Below, one piece after another: positions 55,738-64,000 of a stretch of DNA of 64,000 nt (positions are counted from its first letter, which is position 1; the number at the start of each line of letters is the position of its first letter). Source of the stretch: Shewanella sediminis HAW-EB3 (GTDB lineage Bacteria; Pseudomonadota; Gammaproteobacteria; Enterobacterales; Shewanellaceae); NCBI RefSeq assembly GCF_000018025.1, contig NC_009831.1, positions 4,588,001-4,652,000 of the forward strand, written 5' to 3'. The notes below the pieces were generated by a model. That model had not been told where the DNA came from. It saw nothing but the letters and a program-made list of their open reading frames with translations, and did no database searches. A program made the translations under genes and the position numbers.

Positions 55738-56217
55738 CTAAGCCGCCTCGGCTTCTGCGGTTTGAGCAAGCAAGACTACTGCACTTCTGCCCAACAGATC
55801 ACTGACAAGCTTCTCCCCTTCCTCGCCCAATTCTGATATAGCCGTTTCCTTGGTCTGACTGACCGCTCGAAATAGGGTAACTTCATTGCCGGAATAACCA
55901 CACAAGCTAAAAAACAGTCTCAATATCGCAGCATTGGTTGGCTCTGCTAACGCCGTCATCCAGGACTCTTCCAGCTGAGGTAAACCCGAGAAGTCTAACT
56001 CACGAATAAATAACCGGGCAATATTAGGATCTAACCGGGTCAGAAAATCGACTTTACGTGGGAAGTGGTGGCTAATACCTGTCCTGCTTATCCCCGTCGC
56101 ATCGGATAGGGTTGTGTATGACATAGGCTCATAGCCAAGAGTAAGGATCTGATTTAGCGCCTCGTCAAGAATTTGGTTTATCGTTTGCTCAGTTTGAACT
56201 TTTGAGCGCTTAGCCAT
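55738..56217 (-). CDS. TetR-family regulator, short form
   Basis: The 159-residue protein has an N-terminal TetR helix-turn-helix (about 10-60, MSYTTLSDATGISRTGISHHF) and a shorter ligand domain than the usual 190-210-residue members. Its targets are unknown. A miniature element (56254-56516) is inserted 36 bp upstream, probably in or near its promoter. Confidence 0.82.
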   Translation of the reverse strand: MAKRSKVQTEQTINQILDEALNQILTLGYEPMSYTTLSDATGISRTGISHHFPRKVDFLTRLDPNIARLFIRELDFSGLPQLEESWMTALAEPTNAAILRLFFSLCGYSGNEVTLFRAVSQTKETAISELGEEGEKLVSDLLGRSAVVLLAQTAEAEAA

Positions 56218-56253
56218 TGCCGATCCTCCAATCTAATCATTTATGATGCCTTA

Positions 56254-56516
56254 TACCAATCAGTATAAAGATGTGATCGCTCAGCTAGAATTTAGCGCTT
56301 CTGAGGCAAGGCAACGAGTAAAGAACATAGTTGATCTACGTTCAAGCTCGTTAACACAGCATCGGATGCGCTAAAACTCGCCTGTTAGGCGTGTTTTTGG
56401 CTGCCTACTTCTGCGTTGAATGGCCTTACAAGGGAACAACCATTCCATCATCCATTCGCCTTGAATTAGTTGCCAAAAAGCACGCTGAGTAGATCACTTT
56501 CTTATACTGATTGGTA
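56254..56516. mobile_element. Miniature inverted-repeat element (263 bp), intact copy
   Basis: Ends are TACCAATCAGTATAAAGATG and, reverse-complemented, TACCAATCAGTATAAGAAAG. TTA flanks both sides (56251-56253 and 56517-56519), a possible 3-bp target duplication. The interior matches 22537-22798. It occupies most of the gap between the TetR gene and the next minus-strand gene. Confidence 0.9.
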
Positions 56517-56613
56517 TTATATGCTATCAAACCAGATTAGAGATTACTGCAGTAAGCTGATGCATATACTGAGTTTCTGACTCTCGTTCAGCAAAGGTTC
56601 AGCTAAGGTTCAG

Positions 56614-57489
56614 CTAAGGTTCAGCTTGAACGCTCTGTTTCTCGGTCAAAACGTCATTGCCCGCCAACATATTTTGTTCTCGCAACCAATGTTCGGCCGC
56701 TATATTCCCCAACAGCTTAATCAGAGTTGGCTCGAGATAGCGCCCTAAATCAGGTTTTCTCCAAAACATATAGTTAGGTAGAGGCTGAAGCACTTCGGTA
56801 CTAAAGGTGCGATGGACCAGGCTGGAGAATTCGTCGAGGCTATCGGGCTCAAGAAGTGCCAATTGGGGGAGGATATCATCCATCAAATCACTGAATCTCT
56901 CGAATGCCATTAATTCCTCAAGCGTATAACGGTTCAGTAACTGGGACAGTATCGGCACAGTCCAGTGCGACATGGCAGTCACATTCTGCATCAGATCCAG
57001 ATTTCTTCGATGATATTGCTGCCAGATAAGTTCTAAGCTTCCTGTCTCTTGCGCCACTCGCCAGGCCAGATAACAGTCTGCCAGCCATTCATGCATGTAT
57101 GGCGTAAGTTCATCGATAAAACCACTGTCCAGCAACCCCTTGGCCTCCAAATGCCCCATTTCATGCCACAAAGTTAACTGACGCTGGTTTTCAAGATTTA
57201 GAGAGACAATAGAGCCGGACAGATTGACAGAGAGTGACTCAGGAATGTTATCGGGCGAGGTAAGGATCAGTCCTGCGATAGACCTGTCTTCAACCGGCAT
57301 CACCATGGCGCCTCTTTGGCCCAAAATTTGATTAAATTCAGATAGGTTAGCTGGTAATTGATGGCGAACAGAAGAGGGGAGTTGATGTAAACATGATTGG
57401 AGTGAGTCCAGATCACATATCATCGCCTGCTTTGAACCTATGTCGGTCCAAAGCAAGCTAACACTCAGCGCAAGCGCTGACCAGATCAC
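56614..57489 (-). CDS. Putative exported zinc metallopeptidase-like protein
   Basis: The 291-residue protein has an N-terminal hydrophobic stretch ([14 protein letters not shown]) and an HExxH motif ([14 protein letters not shown]) followed about 20 residues on by [12 protein letters not shown], an ExxAD-like third-ligand arrangement as in gluzincin peptidases. No closer family is recognised. It overlaps the hldE stop by 4 bp (ATGA), so it is translationally coupled to the ADP-heptose gene, hinting at an envelope role. Confidence 0.68.
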   Translation of the reverse strand: MIWSALALSVSLLWTDIGSKQAMICDLDSLQSCLHQLPSSVRHQLPANLSEFNQILGQRGAMVMPVEDRSIAGLILTSPDNIPESLSVNLSGSIVSLNLENQRQLTLWHEMGHLEAKGLLDSGFIDELTPYMHEWLADCYLAWRVAQETGSLELIWQQYHRRNLDLMQNVTAMSHWTVPILSQLLNRYTLEELMAFERFSDLMDDILPQLALLEPDSLDEFSSLVHRTFSTEVLQPLPNYMFWRKPDLGRYLEPTLIKLLGNIAAEHWLREQNMLAGNDVLTEKQSVQAEP

Positions 57490-58937
57490 TGATTAGCCAT
57501 GATATTTTCGATAATCGATGTCGTCGAAACGCCATCCTCAAAGCCCAGGACTTTCACGGAGCCACCGGCGGCAATCACCTCTTTACCACCCGCTATATCT
57601 TCAATCTTATAATCTCCGCCTTTCACCAGCAGATCCGGTAATAGTCTGGAAATAATACGCTGCGGAGTGTCTTCGGTGAATGGCACCACCCAATCAACCG
57701 AGGCCAAACCCGCTAAAACGGCCATACGACGATCAGACTGATTGACCGGACGCCCTTCACCCTTCAGGCGTTTAACGGAATCGTCATCATTAACGGCGAC
57801 AATCAATCTGTCACCTAACTCTCTGGCTTGTTTCAGGTAACTCACATGCCCCGCATGTAAGATATCGAAACAGCCATTGGTCATCACAACTCGTTCGCCG
57901 CGAAGTCTCGCTTGCTCCAGAGCATATGCCAGCTGATCTTCACTGACAGCGCCAAAACCAGACTCGCCGTGATTAACCGACAGCGCCCTAATCAACTCAA
58001 TTCTGCTTACCGTCGAGGTACCCAGTTTAGCAACGACGATACCGGCCGCGGTGTTAGCGATGGCACAGGCTTGAGGAAGATCGCTTCCTGCGGCTAATGA
58101 GGTTGCAAGTGCGGAGATAACGGTATCACCGGCACCAGTCACATCATAGACTTCACGTGCCACGGTAGGAATATGCAGCTCGGGAGCATCGGCGGTAATT
58201 AAGGTCATCCCTTTTTCTGAACGAGTCACTAAGATAGCCTCGATATCGAATTCACTAAGCAGGGCTTGTGCCTTCTCAACCAACTCGGCTTCTGAAGAGA
58301 CGCTACCGACAACCTCTTCAAACTCACCCATATTGGGAGTAATTAACGACGCACCACGATAACGGGAAAAATCACTCCCCTTAGGGTCTACCAGCACCTT
58401 AACACCTTTGGCTATAGCCTTCTGAATAAACTCCTGAGGCTGAGTTATCGCTCCCTTCGCATAATCTGACAGCACAACAACAGCAACATTGTCCAGTGCA
58501 GATTCAGACAGAGTCAGTAATGCCTTACTCTCATCCTCAGGATAGGCCTCTTCAAAGTCGAGACGGATAAGTTGCTGATTTCTTGACATGACTCTTAGCT
58601 TTGTGATGGTGGGCTTACCCTCCACACAATGCCATTTAGGCTCGACGCCCAAGGCTTGAATCCCTGTAGTGAGTGCATCTGCGGCCTCATCTTTACCAAC
58701 GATACCAGCCAGACTCACCTGGCCACCTAGAGTTGCCACGTTGAGCGCTACGTTGGCCGCCCCACCAGGTCTGTCCTCAATCTGTGAGATCTTCACCACT
58801 GGCACAGGTGCTTCAGGCGAAATGCGGCCGGTAGGGCCAGTCCAGTAACGGTCTAACATCACATCACCGACAACTAACACCTTTGCCTTTTCAAACGCTG
58901 GTAGAGACACCTTCATAACACTCTTATCTTTTTTCAA
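57486..58937 (-). CDS. hldE: Bifunctional heptose kinase/adenylyltransferase HldE
   Basis: The 483-residue enzyme phosphorylates heptose-7-phosphate (N-terminal ribokinase-fold domain, [15 protein letters not shown] and [13 protein letters not shown]) and transfers AMP to heptose-1-phosphate (C-terminal nucleotidyltransferase domain, [16 protein letters not shown]). It supplies ADP-heptose for the lipopolysaccharide inner core. It is divergent from lpxL and coupled to a downstream metallopeptidase-like gene. Confidence 0.96.
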   Translation of the reverse strand: MKKDKSVMKVSLPAFEKAKVLVVGDVMLDRYWTGPTGRISPEAPVPVVKISQIEDRPGGAANVALNVATLGGQVSLAGIVGKDEAADALTTGIQALGVEPKWHCVEGKPTITKLRVMSRNQQLIRLDFEEAYPEDESKALLTLSESALDNVAVVVLSDYAKGAITQPQEFIQKAIAKGVKVLVDPKGSDFSRYRGASLITPNMGEFEEVVGSVSSEAELVEKAQALLSEFDIEAILVTRSEKGMTLITADAPELHIPTVAREVYDVTGAGDTVISALATSLAAGSDLPQACAIANTAAGIVVAKLGTSTVSRIELIRALSVNHGESGFGAVSEDQLAYALEQARLRGERVVMTNGCFDILHAGHVSYLKQARELGDRLIVAVNDDDSVKRLKGEGRPVNQSDRRMAVLAGLASVDWVVPFTEDTPQRIISRLLPDLLVKGGDYKIEDIAGGKEVIAAGGSVKVLGFEDGVSTTSIIENIMANQ

Positions 58938-59076
58938 AAATTAATGACCAATTGTACCTAATTTTACCATTAACTAACAGGCACGGATGGGAGTGAGAAT
59001 ACCCGAACATTTTCCCACTTTTTGGTGTTAATTTACGTTAGAATACCCTCTTACTTTCCAATTTTTCGAGTTTACC

Positions 59077-60003
59077 GTGGTAGAGAAAGCCCAATTTTCA
59101 GCGCATTTATATCACCCCAAATACTGGCTGCTTTGGTTCGGTGTCGCTTTGATGCGCCTCACTCAACTCCTGCCCCTTCAGATACAGATGAAGCTGGGCG
59201 CCATGATAGGCAGATTGGCTAAAACCCTTATGGGCAGTCGGGTCAATACGGCTAAGCGAAATCTGGAACTTTGCTTTCCAAAGATGACTGCCGAAGAGCA
59301 ACAGGTCTTACTCAAGCGTAACTTCGAAGAGACAGGTAAGGCTATTTTCGACACCATCAATGCCTGGTGGTGGTCAGATGCAAAAATACAACAGCATATG
59401 ACCATCAAGGGTCAGGAGCATGTGGAGCAAACTCTCAATGACGGCCACGGCGTAATTCTGTTTGCAGTTCACTGCCTGCCACTGGAGATGGGAGCCAGAA
59501 TCTTCGGTCAGTTCCAGCCCGGTGTCGGCGTATACCGCCCACACGATAATCCCGTGATGGAGTACCTGCAGGTTAAGGGGCGTCTTCGTTCGAATAAAGC
59601 CTTAGTTCCCAAGCGAGATCTTCGAAAAATGGTACGTTGCCTGCGTAACCCCGATGTGATCTGGTATACCGCCGATCAAGACTTCGGACGCTCCAGCGCC
59701 ACCTTTATCCCCTTCTTCGCCATGCCTGAGGCCGCGACCATCACAGGTGCAACGACCCTGGCGCGTCTGGGCAAAGCCAAGGTACTGCCTTTTAGCGTCG
59801 AGCGAAATGCCGATGATAAGGGTTACACCATAGAGATACTCCCGCCACTGGATAACTTCCCCGGCGAAGATGAGATAGCCGATGCCAAGCGTGGCAACGG
59901 GATCATCGAACAGATAATCGACAAGAATCGCGCCCAATATATGTGGCTGCACCGCAGGTTTAAGACTCGTCCGAATAAGGACGACCCATCGGTGTATAAG
60001 TAG
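59077..60003 (+). CDS. lpxL: Lipid A lauroyl acyltransferase LpxL-type
   Basis: The 308-residue inner-membrane enzyme has one N-terminal hydrophobic segment and the acyltransferase motif HCLPLEMGAR (H-x4-E), then YRPHDNPVMEYLQVKGRLRS and WYTADQDFGRSS, as in E. coli LpxL. It adds a secondary acyl chain to Kdo2-lipid IVA. The start is GTG with no clear ribosome site. It is divergent from hldE, another lipopolysaccharide gene. Confidence 0.92.
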   Translation: MVEKAQFSAHLYHPKYWLLWFGVALMRLTQLLPLQIQMKLGAMIGRLAKTLMGSRVNTAKRNLELCFPKMTAEEQQVLLKRNFEETGKAIFDTINAWWWSDAKIQQHMTIKGQEHVEQTLNDGHGVILFAVHCLPLEMGARIFGQFQPGVGVYRPHDNPVMEYLQVKGRLRSNKALVPKRDLRKMVRCLRNPDVIWYTADQDFGRSSATFIPFFAMPEAATITGATTLARLGKAKVLPFSVERNADDKGYTIEILPPLDNFPGEDEIADAKRGNGIIEQIIDKNRAQYMWLHRRFKTRPNKDDPSVYK

Positions 60004-60028
60004 ATCTATTAATAAGGGTTAGAGTATC

Positions 60029-60057
60029 GGCCCCGGAATTTATTCCGGGGCTTTTTT
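60029..60057 (+). terminator. Intrinsic terminator of lpxL
   Basis: GCCCCGGAA-ttta-TTCCGGGGC followed by six T, 26 bp after the stop codon. Confidence 0.95.
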
Positions 60058-60177
60058 ATGACCTTAGAATGAAGGTGAATTACATTTTCTCTACGGTTTA
60101 TTGATATTGGGAGAGCTGTAAGGATAGTTAACCTTTGTGGTTATCTATCGCTTCCAGCGAGGAAGTGTGCAGATACT

Positions 60178-60240
60178 TCAGCGAAACGCCGTGAATCCAT
60201 CCGTGGAGGCTCGACGATGGCATCCATGCCATCAACGTCC
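60178..60240. repeat. Palindrome-bearing intergenic element upstream of the toxin-antitoxin genes
   Basis: The stretch cagcgaaacgccgtgaatcc through catcaacgtcc contains a perfect inverted repeat GATGGCATCCATGCCATC (60216-60233). I recall similar strings scattered in Shewanella intergenic regions, but only one copy is in this window. It sits between the lpxL terminator and yefM and may mark an insertion boundary. Confidence 0.45.
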
Positions 60241-60315
60241 GCTGCCGCATCTTATGTGGTCATCTACCTCTTCGATTAGGTTTAGCTGAAGACAAAGTTC
60301 ACATGTTCAACTTGC

Positions 60316-60344
60316 TGTACAAGTAGGGGGTTAATCCTTATACT
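60316..60344 (+). promoter_or_regulatory. Predicted yefM-yoeB promoter and operator
   Basis: TGTACA (60316-60321) lies 17 bp before a TATACT -10 hexamer (60339-60344). TGTACA is the core of the palindromes bound by YefM-YoeB in E. coli, and here it would overlap the -35 position, allowing autorepression. Confidence 0.5.
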
Positions 60345-60374
60345 TGTTCTGTTAAACGTACATGTGGAGATTCT

Positions 60375-60629
60375 ATGAGAATCATATCTTTTACAGAAGC
60401 ACGAAATGGCTTGAAAGCAGTATTGGACGGTGTGGTTAATGATGCTGACACGACTGTAATTACACGCAGAGATTCTGAAGATGCAGTTGTTATGTCACTG
60501 GACTACTACAACAGTCTAATGGAAACGGTGCACTTGCTTCGCTCTCCGGCAAACGCAGAGCATCTGAATCGTTCAATTGCTCAATATAGATCGGGAAAAG
60601 TAACTCAAAGAGAGTTAATTGATGAGTAG
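60375..60629 (+). CDS. yefM: Antitoxin YefM (Phd/YefM family)
   Basis: The 84-residue protein has the Phd/YefM N-terminal dimer and DNA-binding domain (FTEARNGLKAVLDGV, TVITRRDSEDAVVMSLDYYNSL) and a C-terminal toxin-binding tail. It neutralises YoeB and represses the operon. GGAG precedes the ATG. The stop overlaps the toxin start by 8 bp. Confidence 0.95.
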   Translation: MRIISFTEARNGLKAVLDGVVNDADTTVITRRDSEDAVVMSLDYYNSLMETVHLLRSPANAEHLNRSIAQYRSGKVTQRELIDE

Positions 60630-60885
60630 TCGTTTATTGTCATGGACTGATGATGCCTGGAACGACTATCTGTACTGGCAAACGCAAGATAAGAAAACAC
60701 TGAAACGCATCAATAAACTCATCAATGATGTGAAGCGTTTACCTTTTGAGGGTATTGGAAAACCTGAGCCTCTGAAAGAAAACTTAGCGGGTTTCTGGTC
60801 TCGGCGCATCGATGATACTAACCGCTTAGTGTACGCCGTTGACGATAGTGTAATTACGATAATCTCCTGTCGTTATCACTACTAA
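60622..60885 (+). CDS. yoeB: Toxin YoeB, ribosome-dependent mRNA interferase
   Basis: The 87-residue toxin has the YoeB features WTDDAWNDYLYWQTQDKK, NLAGFWSRRIDDTNRLVY and the terminal SCRYHY; the Glu, Arg and His-Tyr residues of the RelE-like active site are present. The start is ATG 60622 inside the end of yefM. It looks intact and is followed by a minus-strand apbE gene. Confidence 0.95.
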   Translation: MSSRLLSWTDDAWNDYLYWQTQDKKTLKRINKLINDVKRLPFEGIGKPEPLKENLAGFWSRRIDDTNRLVYAVDDSVITIISCRYHY

Positions 60886-60936
60886 ATATGCTATTCATCA
60901 GGCTGGCCACAATCACAACCAACTAAAACCATATTC

Positions 60937-61851
60937 CTATCTAAAACACTTAAACTCTACTTCTTGTTCGCTGAGGAAGGTTTCGGCTTTTTCGCCTTCA
61001 AGCATGGCCATGGTGGCCAGCATGCCGGCAGTGACGCAGTTGGGTCCGAGTACAGTGACCGAACGTGGCGCCTTGACTACGGGGTAGCCGGTTCCGGGGT
61101 CGATGATATGACCGAAGCGTTGACCATCCTTTTCGATAAATCGCCGGGTATCGCCGCTGGTTGCCAGCGCCCCCTTACGGATCTCTAACCGTGCCCCGGC
61201 GCTGTCGAGTCGCTGCGGATTTTCGATGCCCACTTGCCAGGGTTCATTATCCGCCCCTTTAGATACCGGGCAGGCGATATCACCGCCGAAGTTAACCAGC
61301 ACCGAAATAGTCGGCCACTTTTCAGCAAGCAGATAAGCCACTCTATCGACGGCGTACTCTTTCGCGATACCGCCAAAATCGAGGGACATGCCGGAGGGAA
61401 ACTGCAGGTGACGTTCGTTAAAGTCCACCCTGGAAAAATCGACTAATGCCCTGGCCTGCTCGATATCGGCCGCTTCGGGGAGCTCACCACCATCGAATCG
61501 CCATAGTTTCATTAAAGGGCCAGCGCTGATATCGAATCGACCATCACTGAGCTGATGACACTGGCGGGCAAACTGCAGCAGACTCGCAATTTCTGCGTCA
61601 ATTAGAGAGAGGGTTCCCGCTGCATGATTAATCTTCCACAGGGGATTTCCCTCGATGAAGCGGCTGAATTTTTGCTCGATGCGCATAGCTTCAAAGGCCG
61701 CAATACTCATCATCTCACGGGCCAAGTGTTCATCTTCAGTGGCGATGAGTAACTCACAGGGGCTCGCCATCGCACGAAACGAACCTAAATGTCCCCAGCT
61801 ACGATGGCTCAACTCAAAATCGGGTGATTCCCTATTCTCTTGAATATTCAT
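60937..61851 (-). CDS. apbE: FAD:protein FMN transferase (ApbE family), without export signal
   Basis: The 304-residue enzyme transfers FMN from FAD to a Thr or Ser of target proteins. Motifs: LDFGGIAKEYAVDRV, VNFGGDIAC, LATSGDTRRFIEKDGQRFGHIIDP. There is no signal peptide or lipobox, whereas many ApbE proteins are exported lipoproteins. It ends the operon of thioredoxin-like, DUF4266 and DUF3570 genes, none of which shows a flavinylation motif. The NosR-CysJ fusion at 364-3273 is the only visible target in the window. Confidence 0.9.
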   Translation of the reverse strand: MNIQENRESPDFELSHRSWGHLGSFRAMASPCELLIATEDEHLAREMMSIAAFEAMRIEQKFSRFIEGNPLWKINHAAGTLSLIDAEIASLLQFARQCHQLSDGRFDISAGPLMKLWRFDGGELPEAADIEQARALVDFSRVDFNERHLQFPSGMSLDFGGIAKEYAVDRVAYLLAEKWPTISVLVNFGGDIACPVSKGADNEPWQVGIENPQRLDSAGARLEIRKGALATSGDTRRFIEKDGQRFGHIIDPGTGYPVVKAPRSVTVLGPNCVTAGMLATMAMLEGEKAETFLSEQEVEFKCFR

Positions 61852-61890
61852 TATCCCTCTTCACTGTACGAGTTTTCGGTTCGCCATCTT

Positions 61891-63189
61891 TTAAAAAGAG
61901 TAACTCACCTGTGCAATAACCGCCTTCACTTCGGGAAACAGATCGTGATCCTGCAACTGTCCGACTAACTCGGTGTCATTATTCTCAGGGTTTTGTTGAT
62001 AATACTCCAGCCGATAGCTCATCTCATGACCGCCGGAAAGACGCTGCCCAAACTTGAGCCCCAGAGTATAAGTGGTCATATCACCAATACGATAATCGGC
62101 ACTGGCATATTCGGGTAAGGTGTCGCCCGCCATCAGGAAGGGGCGATAAAAATTGGCGGCTTGTTGCCGGTAGTATCTCAGATGTAGCTGCCCATAGAGG
62201 CGCCCACTGAAATAGTAGCGATAATGGGTCTCCAGAGTATGAGAGTTCAGGTCCCAATCATCGGTACTATAACGGTAGGAGAAATCTACCACGCCCGCAT
62301 CCAGAGCCCCTTTTGTCATCATATAGAAGCTGTGTTTGAGACGAGAATCCGGACGGCTCTCATATAGGTAACGCTGAGTCATACCGGTATCATCGACCTG
62401 ACTCAAGATTTTGTAGGGATCGGTCATATAGCCCGATACACTGGAGAGGCCGTAGTTTGCCTGAAACAGCCACCTGCGGCTCAGTACCTGAGTGACACTC
62501 AGCATCATATCCATGGTTTTTTTGTCCTGTGAGCCCTCCATGCGAGTCTTATCGAAAGCCGCTCTATACTCCTCTTCGGTGTCATAATCTCCTCTAAGTG
62601 CCATAGAGGAGAATGCCACGGGTCTGCCACCGACCGGATCGACGTTATCAAATGTATAGGCCCCCGACAGCGCCAGTGTCGTATTATCTTTATTGAAGCT
62701 GCGTTCCCCCCCTGCATTGAAACCCAGAGAAAAGTAATCAAACTCTTTAGAGGCGTTCAACCCCACATTGGTTTTCCATACCGGAGAGAGGATCTCCGCC
62801 CAGTTGGCGCTTACCTGCGCCCGGGTGTCCTTGAAGGTATCATCGAGGGGTGTTTCACCCGGAGCCGTTTCATATTCGCCATCACCGGAGGGACGGGTAA
62901 ATGTTTGGCTCTGTGACTGGGCGACGGCACCGGACGCCGATGCCCCGGTCAAACTGTCCACCACCAACTTCATGTCCAACAGAGACTCATCGCCAAACGC
63001 CTTCTGCACATTACCGATAGCCTCCAGGGCTTGAACCCTGCCCTCCTCACCGTAGTACATGATGGCGGCATCGACTTTCCAGTCATCCGGTTTCTCGTCA
63101 CCGGCATTAACCTGGGAGCTATGACCAAGCAAGCTACAGCTGGCAATCGCTAGCGCCTTAGATATATTTGACCTGTTTTTTAATTGCAT
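61891..63189 (-). CDS. DUF3570 outer-membrane beta-barrel protein
   Basis: The 432-residue protein has a signal peptide (ending HSSQVNAG), the family signature AAIMYYGEEGRVQALEAI, and alternating beta strands through to the terminal QVSYSF typical of outer-membrane barrels. Function is unknown. Its start overlaps the DUF4266 gene by 10 bp and its stop lies 39 bp before apbE. The recurring gene order suggests it exports or displays something made by the operon. Confidence 0.88.
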   Translation of the reverse strand: MQLKNRSNISKALAIASCSLLGHSSQVNAGDEKPDDWKVDAAIMYYGEEGRVQALEAIGNVQKAFGDESLLDMKLVVDSLTGASASGAVAQSQSQTFTRPSGDGEYETAPGETPLDDTFKDTRAQVSANWAEILSPVWKTNVGLNASKEFDYFSLGFNAGGERSFNKDNTTLALSGAYTFDNVDPVGGRPVAFSSMALRGDYDTEEEYRAAFDKTRMEGSQDKKTMDMMLSVTQVLSRRWLFQANYGLSSVSGYMTDPYKILSQVDDTGMTQRYLYESRPDSRLKHSFYMMTKGALDAGVVDFSYRYSTDDWDLNSHTLETHYRYYFSGRLYGQLHLRYYRQQAANFYRPFLMAGDTLPEYASADYRIGDMTTYTLGLKFGQRLSGGHEMSYRLEYYQQNPENNDTELVGQLQDHDLFPEVKAVIAQVSYSF

Positions 63190-63395
63190 CCGCAGCCCCC
63201 GCCGGCTAGTGAGCGGCCACCACTACTCCCCTCTTTGCTGAAATAGATATGGTCATCGAGTGCTAAGTCCAGTTTCTCACTGTCCAGCGCCATGTCGGCT
63301 CTGGCCAGTTGATCTTTTTCCCATGGCTCGACACCGAGACTCGAACACGCGGATAAACTGATAGCTATCGCAATAGATATGATGGTTCGATTCAT
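63180..63395 (-). CDS. DUF4266 small lipoprotein with Gly/Cys C-terminus
   Basis: The 71-residue protein has a lipobox (AISLSACSS), the conserved body GVEPWEKDQLARADMALD and DDHIYFSKEGSSGG, and a C-terminus GGGCGCN. The terminal CxC resembles a metal ligand or modified-peptide tail, but its role is not established. It is placed 3 bp after the thioredoxin-like gene and overlaps the DUF3570 start. Confidence 0.9.
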   Translation of the reverse strand: MNRTIISIAIAISLSACSSLGVEPWEKDQLARADMALDSEKLDLALDDHIYFSKEGSSGGRSLAGGGCGCN

Positions 63396-63398
63396 GGG

Positions 63399-63866
63399 CT
63401 ACTCCTTCAGCAGTTCGACTATTTCATTCTCATAACCAGCCGATTTTTCTTCAAAAAAGCCCAGGTGTTTTTGTACTAATTCTCCCTGGCGATTAAAAAG
63501 ATAACTACTCGGCATGCCTTGCAGATCAAACTGGCTGGCGACATCGGCTTGTGGGTCGAAACGGATATGAAAATCGGCGGGTAATTTTGATAGAAACTTT
63601 TCTGCTAACGCCCTGTCTGCATCCAAGTTAATGGCAACAATAGCCAAGCCTTGTTGTTGATATTTTTGATGCATTGCGTTCATCCAGGGAAAGGACTTAC
63701 GACAGGGTCCACACCAGGAGGCCCAAAAATCCAGGTATACCACCTTCCCCTTAAATTCACTCAGGCTCACCAATTCGCCTTGAAAATTTTGTACCTGATA
63801 GTTCAGCGAAGGCGCGGCACTTAAGCTCCACGTCATCAAGCTCAGCAACAGCAATAGTTTTCTCAT
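63399..63866 (-). CDS. TlpA-like periplasmic thioredoxin
   Basis: The 155-residue protein has a signal peptide (LLLLSLMTWSLSAA) and a thioredoxin fold with WASWCGPCRKSFPWM and the cis-Pro loop GMPSSYLF. It is the first gene of a four-gene operon, so its likely client is the C-terminal CxC of the DUF4266 lipoprotein or Cys in related partners. AGGGGG precedes the ATG. Confidence 0.92.
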   Translation of the reverse strand: MRKLLLLLSLMTWSLSAAPSLNYQVQNFQGELVSLSEFKGKVVYLDFWASWCGPCRKSFPWMNAMHQKYQQQGLAIVAINLDADRALAEKFLSKLPADFHIRFDPQADVASQFDLQGMPSSYLFNRQGELVQKHLGFFEEKSAGYENEIVELLKE

Positions 63867-63935
63867 AGTGCCCCCTCAGTGATTGCCGCCATTAGCCCAT
63901 TCACCAGATCGCTAGAAACCATAGTTCCACACTAG

Positions 63936-63949
63936 TTGATAACAATCAG
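63936..63949 (-). promoter_or_regulatory. FNR/EtrA-like site upstream of the thioredoxin operon
   Basis: TTGATAACAATCAG matches the FNR consensus TTGAT-N4-ATCAA at 9 of 10 core positions, centred about 76 bp before the start codon of the first gene. Confidence 0.4.
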
Positions 63950-64000
63950 AATGAAAAGCCCCACGATATAAACTCACGCTATTTCAAAGAAGTAAGAAAA

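Noticed and set aside
1..64000. tRNA, rRNA, CRISPR arrays, prophage or complete insertion sequences
   Set aside because: No cloverleaf-like genes, regularly spaced repeats, phage structural genes or transposase genes were recognised in any gap.

Overview
The window looks like chromosome of a marine gammaproteobacterium of the genus Shewanella. Supporting signs are the gene content (cysJIH, hldE, lpxL, hemG, nfsB, arfA, many c-di-GMP proteins), moderate GC, and several families of short intergenic repeats. A twin-arginine reductive dehalogenase points to a dehalogenating sediment species such as S. sediminis; that species call is an inference from memory, not a match I could run.

Layout. 1-6.4 kb (minus strand) is a reductive dehalogenase locus: lysR, rdhA, rdhB, a 969-residue fusion of a NosR/RdhC-like membrane flavoprotein with a CysJ-type NADPH reductase, and a small membrane protein. 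Two direct repeats of about 105 bp, each with a CRP-like site, bracket lysR-rdhA-rdhB. 6.6-12.6 kb holds pirin, selO, a metallo-beta-lactamase/rhodanese fusion, arfA with its internal hairpin, and an EamA exporter whose 3' end is tandemly repeated. 12.9-26.3 kb is rich in signalling genes: an HD-GYP/binding-protein/GGDEF cluster and a tandem pair of CHASE-GGDEF proteins, separated by a nuclease-family lipoprotein and a flippase whose stop codon lies in a miniature inverted-repeat element. 26.8-31.5 kb has nfsB, a J-domain protein, a DsbA-like oxidase, a glycosyltransferase, cytochrome b561 and hemG. 31.7-38.9 kb is an apparent iron-responsive region (porin, imelysin, di-haem oxidoreductase and an MFS transporter, with two Fur-like boxes). 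40-47 kb holds cobA, a degenerate S41 peptidase, orphans, an exported peroxiredoxin, a RIO kinase and an exported conserved protein. 48.9-53.3 kb is cysJIH. 53.6-60 kb is envelope biology (MipA/OmpV fusion, hldE, lpxL). The right end has a YefM-YoeB module and a thioredoxin / DUF4266 lipoprotein / DUF3570 barrel / ApbE operon.

How the parts may work together. The rdh locus suggests NADPH electrons enter a CysJ-like cytosolic head, cross a NosR-like membrane part with a periplasmic covalent FMN, and reach the exported corrinoid iron-sulfur enzyme RdhA. cobA makes precorrin-2, the common precursor of sirohaem (for CysI) and of corrinoid (for RdhA). The ApbE at the right end could attach FMN to the fusion protein, although its own operon points to a different, poorly understood envelope system. 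The two strongest candidates for undescribed biology are the NosR-CysJ fusion and the DUF4266/DUF3570 operon.
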